Source: Cardamine occulta
Taxonomy: Eukaryota > Streptophyta > Magnoliopsida > Brassicales > Brassicaceae
Direction: 5' to 3'
Assembly: GCA_028015245.1 (NCBI GenBank)
Contig: CM051364.1
Location: 27,750,649-27,814,648, forward strand
Length of the DNA stretch: 64,000 nucleotides
Translations under genes and position numbers: made by a program
Shown: positions 11,361-23,324 of the stretch, piece after piece
How positions within the stretch are numbered: position 1 is the first letter of the stretch
Layout: every line of letters begins with the position of its first letter
Notes under the pieces: generated by a model
Databases searched by the model: none
What the model saw: the letters and a program-made list of their open reading frames with translations, nothing else
Told to the model about the DNA's origin: nothing

Positions 11361-11429
11361 TTAAATTAAATAAAACCATAGATTATCAGAGAAAAAATAA
11401 AAGCTCATGACCCAAACAAACAAAGGATA

Positions 11430-12445
11430 AAACATAAAAGGAAAAGGAAAATTTTAAAGGTAGTCCATAATCTTAAAAAAAAAAAAGGAATTTAAAAAAG
11501 GGATACAATTCTAAAAGGAAAAGGAATTCTATTATTCCATCTCTATAGTTATTAAGTAAAAAAAAGGATAAAAACGTTTTTAATTAAATTAAAATTATAT
11601 TTTTACAACATTTAATTTGAAAAAGGAAATTTTAAAGTTATTTCCTAATCCTAAAACCTAAAATAAATAAAAAGAATAAAACCATAGATTTATCAAAAAA
11701 AAAAAAAAGAAATTAAAAAAAGGGATACAATTCTAAAAGGAAAAAGAATTCTATTATTCCATCTCTACAGTTATTAAGTAAAAAAAAAGGATAAAAACGT
11801 TTTTAATTAAATTAAAATTATATTTTTACAACATTTAATTTGAAAAAGAAAATTTTAAATTAAATTTCTAATACTAAAAACTAAAATAAAAAAAAAGAAT
11901 AAAACAAAAAATTAACAAAAAAAAAAAAAAATTTAAAAAGGGATACAATTCTAAAAGGAAAAGGAATTCTATTATTCCATCTCTATAGTTATTAAGTAAA
12001 AAAAAAGGATAAAAACGTTTTTAATTAAATTAAAATTATATTTTTACAACATTTAATTTAATTTGAAAAAGGAAATTTTAAAGTTATTTCCTAATCCTAA
12101 AACCTAAAATAAATAAAAAGAATAAAACCATAGAATTATCAAAAAAAAGAAAAAGAAATTTAAAAAAGGAATACAATTCTAAAAGGAAAAGGAATTCTAT
12201 TATTCCATCTCTATAGTTATTAAGTAAAAAAAAGGATAAAAACGTTTATAATTAAATTAAAATTATATTTTTACAACATTTAATTTGAAAAAGGAAGTTT
12301 TAAAGTTATTTCCTAATCCTAAAACCTAAAATCAAAAATAAAAGAATAAAACCATAGAATTATCAAAAAAAGAAAAAGAAATTTAGAAAAGGAATACAAT
12401 TCTAAAAGGAAAAGGAATTTAATTTCCCACCTCTATAAAAACCTG
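11430..12445. repeat. tandem array, period about 220 bp, inside the Helitron
   Basis: The anchor TACAATTCTAAAAGGAAAAG recurs near 11503, 11727, 11943, 12173 and 12395, so about four full units and a partial one are present, each roughly 216-230 bp. Each unit also has CCATCTCTA(T/C)AGTTATTAAG and an A-rich tail with TTTTACAACATTTAATTTG. The array ends immediately before a TATAAAA motif and the RPA-like gene. Confidence 0.85.
12434..12440 (+). promoter_or_regulatory. possible TATA box of the Helitron RPA-like gene
   Basis: TATAAAA lies about 110 nt upstream of the ATG at 12546. It directly follows the partial last unit of the tandem array. In that unit the usual CTCTATAGTTATT has become CTCTATAAAAACC. 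Confidence 0.35.
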
Positions 12446-12545
12446 TTTGACACCTTTCACAAATTCATAACCAAAAAAAACTTTTACAGATCTAAACAGT
12501 TCATAAACTTTTATTTAATTGTTTGTAGGTTTCAAGAGAACTACA

Positions 12546-14628
12546 ATGAGTCTTGAAATTCTAAACAACAAGGACGAGTATTTGACATTGGATCGATTAA
12601 AAAAACGCCATACCGCTGCATCAGTAGTTCGCCTAATCAGAAAGTGGGAGGCAAGAAATCTGAAAAAAAACAATGAGCTCATAGGAATTAATTTCCTCTT
12701 ACTTGATGAGAAGGTTAGTTTTATTATTAAATTAAAAATATGTTTATCTAATTTTAAAATCTTATTATCTAACTCTAATCCAATTTTTTATAGGAAAATA
12801 CTATTCAAGGTTCTGTACACCATTCCCTTCTTGAAAAGTTTGGAGATCAATTATGTTAGGAAATCTTATTGAAATTTGCAATTTCAATTTGCAAGACTGC
12901 AATAAAATTACAAAGTCTCGATCATAAATTTATGATCGATTAATCGAAGAACAAAAATAGCCTCTAGGGGACAACAATTTTGCCAAATAGCTCATGAAAA
13001 ATTTCGACTTCAAATTACAGTATTTGGCTAAATTGAAAGATACAACTGAAGATTTATACTGATACATTCTTGATTTTTTAAATTTAAAATTTATATTCTA
13101 TATATATATTTATATGTGTATTTGATTTTTTTTTAAATATAGATGTAATTGGCTATATCAAAAATATGGACAAAACAGATGTTCAGAGTCAAACTACACC
13201 AAACTAAGAAGGGTTACTCTGACTTTATTATTAGAAAGGTAAGTTTTTTTCGTTTAGATTGCACTCTCATCATACTTTTTAACGGCTACTATTATTTTTG
13301 TGTCTCTTATTTGTTCATATTTTTTAATGAATAAACAGTGGAATAGAAATATCAAGAACAATATGGGAAGAACAAGGAACAATTGGAAGATAAATATCGT
13401 GGGATGAAAAGTGATAACATTGTTCTCATCATGACAAGTGTTTTGATAAAGACGTATCAAAGTGCAATTTGTCTGTTCAAGCATCTTCTCGAACCAAATT
13501 CTATTTAAATCATGATTTTGATTCATTCGTGCATTTCAAAAAGGTATATTTTAAGTTTTTTTTTAGTTTCAAAATTACTTATTTGTTGATACTTAATTTA
13601 TCGAATTAATTAAAATCTATATTGTATCTCTTTAGCTTTAAATATCGATGGAGGGTGTATTGTTAATCTAGGCGACATGACTGAAGAACAATCAATTGAT
13701 AATAAAGATTCGAAGCCCAACATTCAATTAATGATCTTTGGGAGTTTATCTCATCCGATGTCCCTCGGTAATGCAACTACATTCAATTGATAATTTATCG
13801 CATATCTTATTAAATGTTAGTGATACTAAGATAATTGCAAAATATTTTCAAACTTATTAATTTCAGGATAAGAAATTTGTTTGCAAGGCAACTATTACCG
13901 AGATTGTGTCACGTAAAGGTTAGAATTACATATCGTGTTCAAGTTGCTCAACAAAGTTAACAAAGTCAGAATCATCGCTTTCTTGCCAAAAATGTGGTAA
14001 ATCACAATGTGAGGATTTTCGAGGTATTATTCACAATATTATAATATCTATTATTTTTCTATCATTAAGTTTTGCAGATACTAACTCATTATTTATCTTC
14101 CGGTTTCAGAATTGAAGTAATAGTAGGCGATGGAAAAGATTACGCAACTTTTGTCATATTTGATGAAGATGGTTCTAAAATCAATGGAACAACTGCTGAA
14201 CAAGTAAGACTGATATATACTGCAAATATATTCTATTTGTGTTGACTTCACTTTTATCTAATAGTTGAGCCAATTTTGATACTGATTAAAAAAAAACTTC
14301 GGACGAACAAGAGTTGGCACAGATTCCCAAAAGTGTGAAGTCTATCGTAGGTGAAACTTATTTATTCAAATAAAAATTAAGAAAAAGGATTTTGAAAGAT
14401 CGTATCGAGCTTCACAGTGTCAAAGATTCTCAACCACAAAAAGGTACATATAAGATATGCCAATTTTTGCTTGCGTTATTATAAGGGTATATTAGTTAAC
14501 TTAACATTTGGTTTTTTTTTGTCTTTTATCTTCAGCCAATTTCGAACGACAAGAATTGTGAAAACAATTGCGAAGAGCAGAAAGAACCAACTGGCAATCT
14601 TAAGAAAAAACAACGAATTGAAGTCTAA
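12546..14628 (+). pseudogene. Helitron-borne RPA1-like single-strand DNA-binding protein, degenerate
   Basis: Plant Helitrons often carry a gene resembling the large subunit of replication protein A. The first exon opens MSLEILNNKDEYLTLDRLKK, with VVRLIRKWEARN and FLLLDEK before a donor near 12713. Next come ENTIQGSVHHSLLEKFGDQL, DVIGYIKNMDK near 13142, and a zinc-binding OB-fold region near 13870-14150 (KATITEIVSRKG, SLSCQKCGKSQC, FRIEVIVGDGKDYATFVIFD). The last segment ends KKKQRIEV and a stop at 14626-14628. Several in-frame stops interrupt the reconstructed exons, the first right after GDQLC, so no full protein is possible. Intron borders are approximate. Confidence 0.7.
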
Positions 14629-15654
14629 ATCTTATTATATAAGATAGTTTTTAAAGACTAAGCTGTTTGTTAGGTTTTTTTTTTTTTTTTGGTCAAGTTT
14701 GTTAGGTTGCTTTAAATTTTTTTTAATATACTATACAATGAGAAACACCTAAAGTTATACTATAGTTTTGGTTTCTATTATCTTTTCACCCTTTTATTCT
14801 TTAATTTTGTTTCTTAATTATAGCAGAGGAATATAGATATGTTACTCGATTTTGATTGCTCATTACGCCTCTGTATAACAAATTCTTTCCTGACGATCTG
14901 GAAAGCTTTGTACCAAACACACAATAATTACCCAAGCATTACAATTATACCAGAATCATCAATTGCGGTTTGCAAAATCTGATGGTTTATTTTGATAATA
15001 AGTCAAATATATCAATTCACAGCTTGGAACTCTATGTTCATCTTCATACATATCAAGAACCCAATAATTACGTGAAATCAACGAAATCGATCACACCCTT
15101 AAAACAAATAACATCACTATATTTTCTAAAGATAATAATTTTAAAAATTTAAAAGGAAAAAAAAAAAGATTAGTAGAGATGACATGAAACATTGAAAGTA
15201 CAATAAAATTTTAGGAAAAGGGATATTATTTTTAAAATATAAATGTTAAAAATATACTTAATTAGTAATAATATACCATGAAAGTAAAATAAAGTTTTAG
15301 GAAAAGGGATATTCTTTTTTAAAATACAAACGTTAAAAATATACTAAATTAGTAATTACATAAATTAAAGCAATTAAAAAATGAATGTGCTAATATGGTT
15401 ACTTTTAAAAATATTTATAACATTTAAAAAAGTAAAAATAACTAACGCTACTAAGATAAGGATGATTAGTTATTCAATCCAAAGCTATTGAAGAAAAGAA
15501 ATCTGCGACACATTCCTTTTTTCAAACAAAAGGAAAAAATAGTCCACTATAATTACCTAGAGCTATAAGGAAATTGACAATATAATCCAATCTATAAATA
15601 GTTGAAGAACATGCATTGTGTAAATTACGAGAATCAACTCGAGGCATCAAAACA
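14629..15654. other. Helitron spacer between RPA-like and Rep/helicase genes
   Basis: AT-rich sequence without a recognisable gene. A stretch near 15190-15260 (GGAAAAGGGATATT followed by AAATGTTAAAAATATACT) recurs near 15299-15350 with small changes, a local duplication of about 100 bp. Confidence 0.5.
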
Positions 15655-18600
15655 TGAATACCAAAGATAAATACGCAAATAATGAAAAAGATAAACAACG
15701 AGATAACAAAAAGGAAACGCCAGATATGAATGATGCTCAGATTTTTATAATGGAGAAGACGCTTATAGCGAGAACCTCATAAGCGGATCAAAGCAGCTAC
15801 ATTACGTACATGGGTCGACAAACTAAATCAAAGTGTAAGTATAAAACCCACTTTTAAATTCACATATATTTTTGGAAAATTCCAGCCTAACATTACTTTT
15901 ACAAAATATAGGGTCCCGAGCTTACAACTACACAGCTTAGAAATTGGTAAGAACTGATATTCTATCCTATTAAAATATACAATTTTACACTTCTATGTAA
16001 CAAAAATATATTGCAGGATTTACAACAAAAAAACAAAAGGTAGTTCGAACTACCAACAAATCAAGCCCATCAACTTCAAATACGGAAATTTTTCTAGATA
16101 ATGTCTCAACAATTCTCAAAATCGAAGATAATTCTGATAGCAATACATCGACGGAGAAGATATTGATAAGAATCAAGGAAAACATGTTGGAGACAAAAGA
16201 CGCAGATGCCTAAGAAGAAAACTAGCAAAAAATAATGGTTACGAGTTGATGACATGTACTTATTGTGATGCATTGGTTTGGAAATCTGAAAGTGTGCAAC
16301 TGATTGGGAAAGCATTGAAATTTACAATTTGTTGTCAACAAGGACGAGTTGTCCTCACGCGACCTCGACACCCTCCAACTTATTTAGATGACCTACTTAT
16401 CACGATCAACATCGTTTAGAAACAATATAAGAGCATACAATTCAATGCTTGCTTTTACATCTATGGGAGGGAAAATAGATTACGATATCAACTCAGGAGA
16501 TGGTCCTTACACTTTTCAGATGCATGGTCGAATTACCACAAAATTGGATCATCGCTACTGGACAAAGGAGAAATACCACGCTTATGCAGCTCTACATATA
16601 TGATACATGTCACGAAGTTCAAAACCGTCTCAAAGCACTAGCAAAAGGAAAAACGAATGAATTAGATGAAGAAATTCTAAGCAGATTGATTGAAATGATA
16701 GACATTAACAACAAGCTAGCTAAGGTGTTCAGAATCGCTAGAGATAGATACTTAATTGGGAACAGGTGAAGAATTCTCAATTAGGCTGATAAAGAATAAA
16801 GAGCGTGGCATAATTTGATATTCCGAAGGAGATGAGATCGGGCCTTATTGTGGGTGACTTGACTATCCCAAATTCCGAGAGACATTATAGTGCATCCTAA
16901 AATGGATAAACCTCAATGGATAAGTATCTTACATCCATTGTACATGACATCGCAAAGTATCCTTTCTTGTTTCCATATGGTGAGCAAGGCTACATTGAGA
17001 AAAGCATTCCGCATAGCTCAAGCGTCTGCAATCAAGAGATCATATGTTACTATGCGAGAGTATTATGCATATCAGATACATACAAGATTATCTTCTCCAG
17101 GGACAATAGTTAGTTCAGGTCGTCTTTTTCACCAATACATCGTTGATGCATATACTACTATCGAACAAGAACGTATGAACTTTTATCAATATAACCGACA
17201 AAGCTTAGAAAAGCACCTATACAACAATGTATGTGATGCAATTGATCAAGGGATTCAGATTCAAAAACACTTGGTAAGAGAATTATTCTTCCCTCTTCAT
17301 TCACAGCGGACCGTGGTACATGGCGGAGAATTATCGAGATGCAATGGCAATATGCAGATGGTATGGAAATCCAGATCTTTTCATTACTATAACTGCAAAT
17401 CCAAAGTGGCAAGAGGTGACTGATCATATAGAGAGAGCAGGAAACGAGAATGCAAATGATAGACCGGATGTTGTATGTCGAGTGTTTAAAATGAAGTTAG
17501 GCGAACTTCTTGCAGATCTACAAAATGGACTATTCTTCGCCCCATTTCAGTACTAATATTAACTATATCCATTAATTATTGTTCTTGAGCTATATTTACT
17601 AGTTGTTTTAAAATTGATAAACAGTGGGTCACACAATCGAAGTTTCAAAACGTGGCCTTCCACATGCACATATACTTTTGTGGCTACACAAGTCTAAAGA
17701 AAATCCATCTCCGGAAGATATTGATAGTTTCATTACATCCGAAGTTACCAAACAAAGAAAGTGATCCGAAGGTTTTCGATTGGTTGACACAATTATGCTG
17801 CATGGACCACGCCGGAGAAAGTGTATGGAAAATAATACATGAACAAACAAATTTCAAAGGCCCTATAATGACGCTTACAACTATCGGTGAAGCTGGCTAC
17901 ATTACATACCGTAGAAGATCCGATGAAACAAAATTTGTAATGAAAGGCGACACAAAGCTTGACAATCGCTACGTTGTGCCTCATAATCTCTTACTTCTGA
18001 AAAAATACAAGGCTCACATCAATGTAGAGTGGTGCAACAGGTCGTCTGCCATAAAATATTTATTCAAATATATCACAAAAGGTGTATACGGCTACTATGC
18101 TGATCGAAAAAGTAAAACCAGTGAATCAGAAAAAGAAGAAGAAAAATCAAAAGAAGAGATTAATGAAATAAAGAACTACTTGGAATGTCGTTACCTTTCA
18201 AGATGTGAAGTGCGTGGCCGAATTTTCGCATTCGATATACATGAACGAAAACCTGCAGAATAAGGCTATTACACTTACCGGACCAACAGACCATCGTTTA
18301 CCCTGAAGGGAGCAATCTAGAAAACATTATTTCAAAAGAAGGAATTGAGAGAACAATGTTTACCGAATATTTGGAGATGAACAAACGTTGTCCCGAAGCA
18401 AGAAAACTTACATACGCCAGTTCCCTACAAAGTTTGTGTGGAATTCAGATGAGAAAAAATGGAAAAAAAGACAAAAAGGATTCAGCATTGGAAGGTTAGT
18501 GAACATTCATCCAAGAGCAGGAGATCTATACTATTTGCGAATGTTGGTGAATATAGAAAGGTAAAAACAAGCTTTGATGATATACTTACTCGTGGACAAT

Positions 18601-20477
18601 GTAAAGCACACATCATTCCAAGAAGATGCTATGCAAGAGGTATGTTGAATGGCGTATGAGAATAGAAAGAGGCCATGGATGAAGCAGCACAATATGCATA
18701 TCCTTACCAGCCTCGTGAACTCTTTGTGACATTGTTAATTTTCATGAGTTAAGTACCCCACATTCACTATGGGAGCATTGTTGGCGTCATCTAGCAGAAG
18801 ATATTCCACGATACAAAGGAAGACGTTAGACTTCAACAAGATGGAATTCCCGAGATCAAGTCTTACAAAGTTACACACTTATAGAGATAGAGAGAATCAT
18901 GGCAATCGAATGATAGATCACTAAGCTTAATTCGAAGATATGCCAAAACCGCATAAGGAGTTGCTAAAGAAAATGAATAACACAATGCTAATCGACGAGA
19001 AAAATTACAACATTTCGAACAAGAAGAAGAACATTGCAGGTTGATAAAAACATTAAATGACGAACGAAGAAACTCTATGACGCGTGATCAACTCAATCGA
19101 CCATAAAAAAGGAAATTGTTTTTTTAAATGGACCGGTGGAACAGGAAAGACATACGCCTACAAGATGATTATCTCGGGTTACGATCACAAGGAAAAATTG
19201 TTCTACCAGTGGCGCATCTGGAATTGCAGCTACACTTTTACCTAATGGCCGAACCGCACATTCCCGCTTCAAGATTCCGATAGATCTTCATCAAGACAAA
19301 GATGTAACATCAATCGTAGTTCTATGCTCGCTGAATTACTTAAACAAACAGATCTTATAATTTGGGATGAAGCACCAATGTGTCATCGATTTGCTTTCAA
19401 GCTCTTGATAAGAGTTTGTGAGATGTGCTCTCGAGACAGATCCAGAAGCAGCCAAAACCTTTGGTGGGAAAACAGTTCTTCTTGGAGGCGATTTTAGACA
19501 AATTCTGCCGGTCATACCGCAAGGCACCAGACAAGAAACAGTTAAAGCAACGATCAACCGATCAAATTTATGGAACTACTGCTCTGTATTCACTCTTGAG
19601 AGAAATATGAGGTTGCACCAAGCGGAAAAAAGATTTTGCAAGATGGTTACTATGTGTTGGTGATGGCACGACACCTAAGCCTCTAAAACATAGAAATTCA
19701 AATGATGAAACATCCAAGCTGCAAATAGACCAGGAATTGCTCTTGCAAAACGATGAAGATTCCGAAGAACACATCGAAGACTGCATAACCAGATTTCCAT
19801 ACTTTGTTGAAAGACAAGGGCTATCTGTTTGAAGGTGCAATTCTTACTCCTACAAACGAGCCAGTAGATAGAGTGAAGACCTACATGGTATCTTGCCTAG
19901 AAGGAGAAGAAAAAGAATATTTGAGTTCGATAGTATCGGTGATGACAAAGAAGAAGTGGCAAATCAACATATTCTTTACCCCACGAGTTTTTAAACACTC
20001 CCGAAATTCTCGGTATTCCAAACCACCAACTAACTCTCAAGATAAATACACCAATCATGTTACTAAGGAATTTAAATCAAAGAGAGGGCTTTGCAATGGG
20101 ACAAGATTAATAGTAACTCGCATGGGCACAAGGATTATCGAAGCGGAGATACTTTATCGGAGATCAAGTAGGAAAAAGGTTCTTATTCCTAGAATAATTC
20201 TAACACCAACAGATGCAAGATGGCCTTTCAAACTAAGAAGACGTCAATTCCCAGACGAGTTTGCTATGCAACGACTATCAACAAAAGCCAAGGTCAAAGC
20301 TTGAACAAAGTTGGTCTATATTTGCCAAATCCAGTTTTTTCTCACGGACAACTATACGTTGCGTTATCAAGAGTGACAACAACTGCAGGACTCAAAATTC
20401 TTAATGTTGGAGCGAACAAATACGACAATAATATCTTAGATAACATTGTATACCAAGAAATTTTCAACAACATATGA
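15655..20477 (+). pseudogene. Helitron Rep/helicase (rolling-circle replicase fused to Pif1-type helicase), frameshifted
   Basis: The family product nicks and strand-transfers the transposon by rolling circle. Pieces occur in the expected order but in shifting frames. An N-terminal zinc motif CTYCDALVWKSES lies near 16255, then NIRAYNSMLAFTSMGGKIDY (about 16425-16485). The Helitron_like_N region includes MREYYAYQIHTRLSSPGT and VDAYTTIEQERMNFY (about 17050-17190). The Rep core has NPDLFITITANPKW, the HUH-type box GLPHAHILLWLH near 17651, and the two-tyrosine motif IKYLFKYITKG near 18051. The helicase has Walker A GGTGKT (about 19136), Walker B-like IIWDEAP, LLGGDFRQILPVIPQGTRQE, and motifs V-VI with TINKSQGQSLNKVGLYL and SHGQLYVALSRV, ending at 20477. 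Multiple frameshifts and stops show decay. Confidence 0.85.
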
Positions 20478-21776
20478 AATTTTACAATCACTTTAATTCA
20501 TTCAATATAAGAATATCTTAGAAACAAAGACACAATATTTTTTTTTACATCAAATCTCAAGCATTTCAATCTGAAATATGGACAAGAGACTAAACAGACA
20601 TCAAGAGACCAATCAAAACGACAAAACAAACTAAAAACAACCAAGCAATCATCAGGTGGAACTGATTTGGAATCATGGAGCAACAACAAAAAGCAAACAG
20701 GTTGATCAGAAGAAAATCACCAAACAACAAACAGCTTTGAGATTAAAAACATACGTTCTGGTATAAAGCAACATGGAGCTTTGCAATTAGTAAAACATAA
20801 CAAAACAAGACAATATTTAACTAAAATTTTCTAATTGAAACATGACAAAGAAAGCAAGTAGTATTATCAATCATTAAAACACGTTACAAGTAGTATTATT
20901 AATCAATTAACACACTTTACAAGATGCTTTGGTGGCGATATCAATTAAAAAAACATGAAGCAGAGATTTGCGATATCAATCATAAACAAGAAAGACAAAT
21001 CACAAGCTAATTGATATTGGAATCATACCAAATAGTGCTTTCTCTTGGGATTGGGTATAAGAACGGCAAGTAGAGCTCACGGTTGGGAAGACAAAGTAAA
21101 TCATCAATATCCATAGGGCGTTTTGATTTTCAAGCGGTGGAGAATTGCTCTCAGGCGGTGGAGAGTTGTTCTCAGGAGGTGGAGAATTGAAAAAGATTAA
21201 TTGAAGAAGAAGATGATTGAGAGAGTAGAGGAGAGTTAGATCGATTGAGAGACTAGATTGAGTGAACGAGTACAAGAGAGTTTTTTTGTTTTTTTTTTTT
21301 GTTAAAGATGTTTTTTGTTTTTACAATATAGAAGAAACAACAATGTCGTTTCTTAATAAAAAACGCAAACAGTTTCATACGAATAAACACAAACGAAAGC
21401 ATATATACTTCAACGTCTACGTCTTGAATTAAAAATATATAGAATTATTGTCCATTTTATGTCACGAGAAAGAAGAAAAAAAAGAAAAATCACCGGTAAA
21501 AACAAATCTACATTTATTTATTTTTTGGACAACAAAAAATCTTATGGAAACAGCTGTATTTGTTTTAAATTTTCACTTGCTTTATATAAGATTTTTATTG
21601 GTCCTTATTTAAATAAAAAATTAAAAAATTTATCCATATTTTAAATTCAGACATTTTAAAATATAGAACATTAAACTAAAATTTATTACGAGAAAAACAT
21701 ACAATATGTGATTAATAAGGTACAATAATATTTGAACAAATATTAAAAATTCATACAAAAATTACTAATGAATTCA
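20478..21776. other. Helitron 3' region, non-coding
   Basis: No gene is seen. Around 21126-21190 a unit of about 21 nt containing GGTGGAGA(A/G)TTG is repeated three times. On the minus strand it reads as a Pro/Ser-rich run and is best taken as low-complexity sequence. Confidence 0.5.
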
Positions 21777-21805
21777 ACCCGTGCAACGCACGGGTCCTAA
21801 TCTAG
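21777..21805 (+). other. Helitron 3' terminal hairpin and CTAG end
   Basis: An 8-bp perfect stem (21777-21784 with 21788-21795, loop AAC) is followed by TCCTAATCTAG's end at 21805 and a host T. This is the canonical rolling-circle terminator structure of Helitrons. Confidence 0.9.
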
Positions 21806-22359
21806 TATATATATATAAGAAGATTGAATTGTGAAATCAGATATGAGGTACGTAAGGGACAAACCCGAGCAGACCACTGATGAAATGATCAACCATTAGC
21901 CTGAAAGTTATCTCCGGTCTTGTTTTCCTGTTAACAGTAAAAAACATAAACTTGTAGGAAGAACAAAAAAATTATATTGGCCTCAAGAAGTACATTATTT
22001 TATAATAACTTTAGATAACTAGTATAAAAATATGAAAAAATCTTTTGATATCATTAAATTTTTCAAAAATAAATTTTCAAAATTTTCATATGAGATAATA
22101 TCGTTTGCAAGTCTTTGTCTGAGAAATTAACACACATAAGTAATTTATTATTTAACCTTTCCAAGAGATAGGCGAAAGGAGCCAAAATGAAAGCGGAAAT
22201 AGCCATTCGATAAGCACCAATGATCATATGGTTCACACCAACATCAAGAGCTTTCTTCACCAGTGCATTCACCTAACCCATCGCTACGTTTGATGTCACC
22301 ATTACTATAACCGGTGACCATTCTTCGACTACTCTCAGTCCTCGCATACCTTCACCCAT

Positions 22360-22716
22360 CTCTCTCTCGCTTTATGCAAGTTTGTATGTGTCTGTGTGTG
22401 TGTGTTAGAGAGAGATAAGACCTAATGTGCTTTGAGTTTGGCAACTACAAACCATCCCATATATATAAGAAAGTGCATGTGTATGGTTTGTTTCCGCATA
22501 GGACGTATTGACGTTGGCCTAAAAAATAAAAGATGTGAAAAAAGGAAAAATTTTATTCTCCTTTAACGTACCTAAATTCCATAAAGCATATTTTTAATGA
22601 AAAAACTAATGAAGCAAACAAACTATGTGCTTAAAATATTATCATTCACCTTAATCCACAAACTTTATTTTTTCATGTAAAGTACAAGATATGTCAAATC
22701 TGGATATCTATCATTG
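22360..22716 (-). promoter_or_regulatory. upstream region of UMAMIT copy A
   Basis: The first about 330 nt upstream of the start resemble the matching region of copy B (29850-30110). They share CT/GT-rich leader tracts, a TATATATAA at about 22460, and a CCACAAACTTT segment near 22655. This shows that the duplication includes promoter sequence. Confidence 0.5.
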
Positions 22717-22724
22717 GTCTATAT

Positions 22725-23324
22725 AAGAGTGGGTGTTTGGGTACCCGATCGGGTTCGGGTTGGGTATTTTAGATATTTCAGATTTTCGGGTATGGAGGTC
22801 TAGACCCGATCGGGTATTTTTAGATTTCGGATCGGATTCGGATAAACACCCATCAGGTGTAGGTTTCAGGTTATACCCAAAATACTCGTTAGGTTCGGAT
22901 CGGGTATGAGTGTTTTTATCCGATATAAAGTCAAAAAACCCGAACTGTATCCGAAACAAAGAAAAAATCCAAAATTAATCTGAATTCTATAACAAAATCT
23001 GGGATTCCAGTTTGAATAATTAGATTTAGTTAGAGATTTTGGGAAAATCAATCATTTTTTTCGGAGAAAGAGAAAGAAAGAAAGAAAAAGATATAGGAAT
23101 AAAGATCGGATCTAGGGTTAGGGTATCCCATGAGTTATGTGCCCTTATATAGTGTTGGGTATTTTCGGGTTACTTCGGATATACCCGATTAGGTACAGGT
23201 ATCCAAAGTCTGAGAAAATTACACCCGATCGAATATTATGAAGTACTTATACCCAAACCGAAATGCTTACTTCGAGTCGGGTTCGGATTCGGATATCAGG
23301 TACATGTATTTTGCCCAAGCCTAG
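22725..23324. mobile_element. hAT-like MITE rich in ACCCGATCGGGT-type repeats
   Basis: The 600-bp segment is packed with GGGTT(C)GGG, ACCCGATCGGGT and (T/C)CGGATATCCGA-like units in both orientations. It is bounded by GTCTATAT (22717-22724) and GTCTATAG (23325-23332), an 8-bp flank duplication with one mismatch as made by hAT transposases. Its right end, read inward, is CTAGGCTTGGGCAAAATAC, resembling hAT MITE termini; the left end AAGAGTGGGTGTTTGGGTAC is only loosely related. No coding sequence. Confidence 0.55.

Larger units (their letters stand above)
11273..21805 (+). mobile_element. near-complete Helitron, 10.5 kb, in intron 2 of UMAMIT copy A
   Basis: All terminal features of a plant Helitron are visible. 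The 5' end is TCTTATTATATAAAAGAGAA directly after a host A (11272). The 3' end is CTAG (21802-21805) directly before a host T (21806), giving the expected A/T insertion with no target duplication. Just inside the 3' end is a perfect hairpin, ACCCGTGC (21777-21784) paired with GCACGGGT (21788-21795) with a 3-nt loop, followed by 10 nt to the terminus. Inside, on the plus strand, are an RPA-like gene and a Rep/helicase gene, the normal cargo of autonomous elements. Both are broken, so the copy is probably immobile on its own. The same intron in UMAMIT copy B lacks the insertion and serves as an empty site. Confidence 0.9.
8815..22359 (-). pseudogene. UMAMIT/EamA (nodulin MtN21-type) transporter, copy A, interrupted
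   Basis: Six exons keep the order and phases of copy B: 22157-22359, 21865-21927, 11086-11202, 9701-10103, 9108-9259 and 8815-8968, summing to 364 codons. The protein would be a ten-helix drug/metabolite-type transporter; plant UMAMITs move amino acids across membranes. Recognisable pieces are GAYRMAISAFILAPFAYLLE, TFRLMVDHFISGLLG, SLMQFFFLLGLSYTSATV and the closing MGLYVFLWGK. The ATG at 22357-22359 opens MGEGMRGLRVVEEWSPVIVM. The codon that should be Ser in AMGSVNAL is TAG (22273-22275). Otherwise the frame is open. Intron 2 is about 10.7 kb because a Helitron sits in it, and intron 3 holds a hAT-like element. It is homologous to A. thaliana At1g01070 (UMAMIT28). A later in-frame start could only give an N-terminally shortened protein. 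Confidence 0.8.

Noticed and set aside
16388..20477. Several separate plus-strand genes in this interval
   Set aside because: All frames are pieces of one frameshifted Helitron Rep/helicase in correct domain order.
21000..21275. Pro-rich minus-strand peptide near the Helitron 3' end
   Set aside because: The Pro/Ser run is the translation of a 21-nt tandem repeat; it is low-complexity sequence within the transposon.
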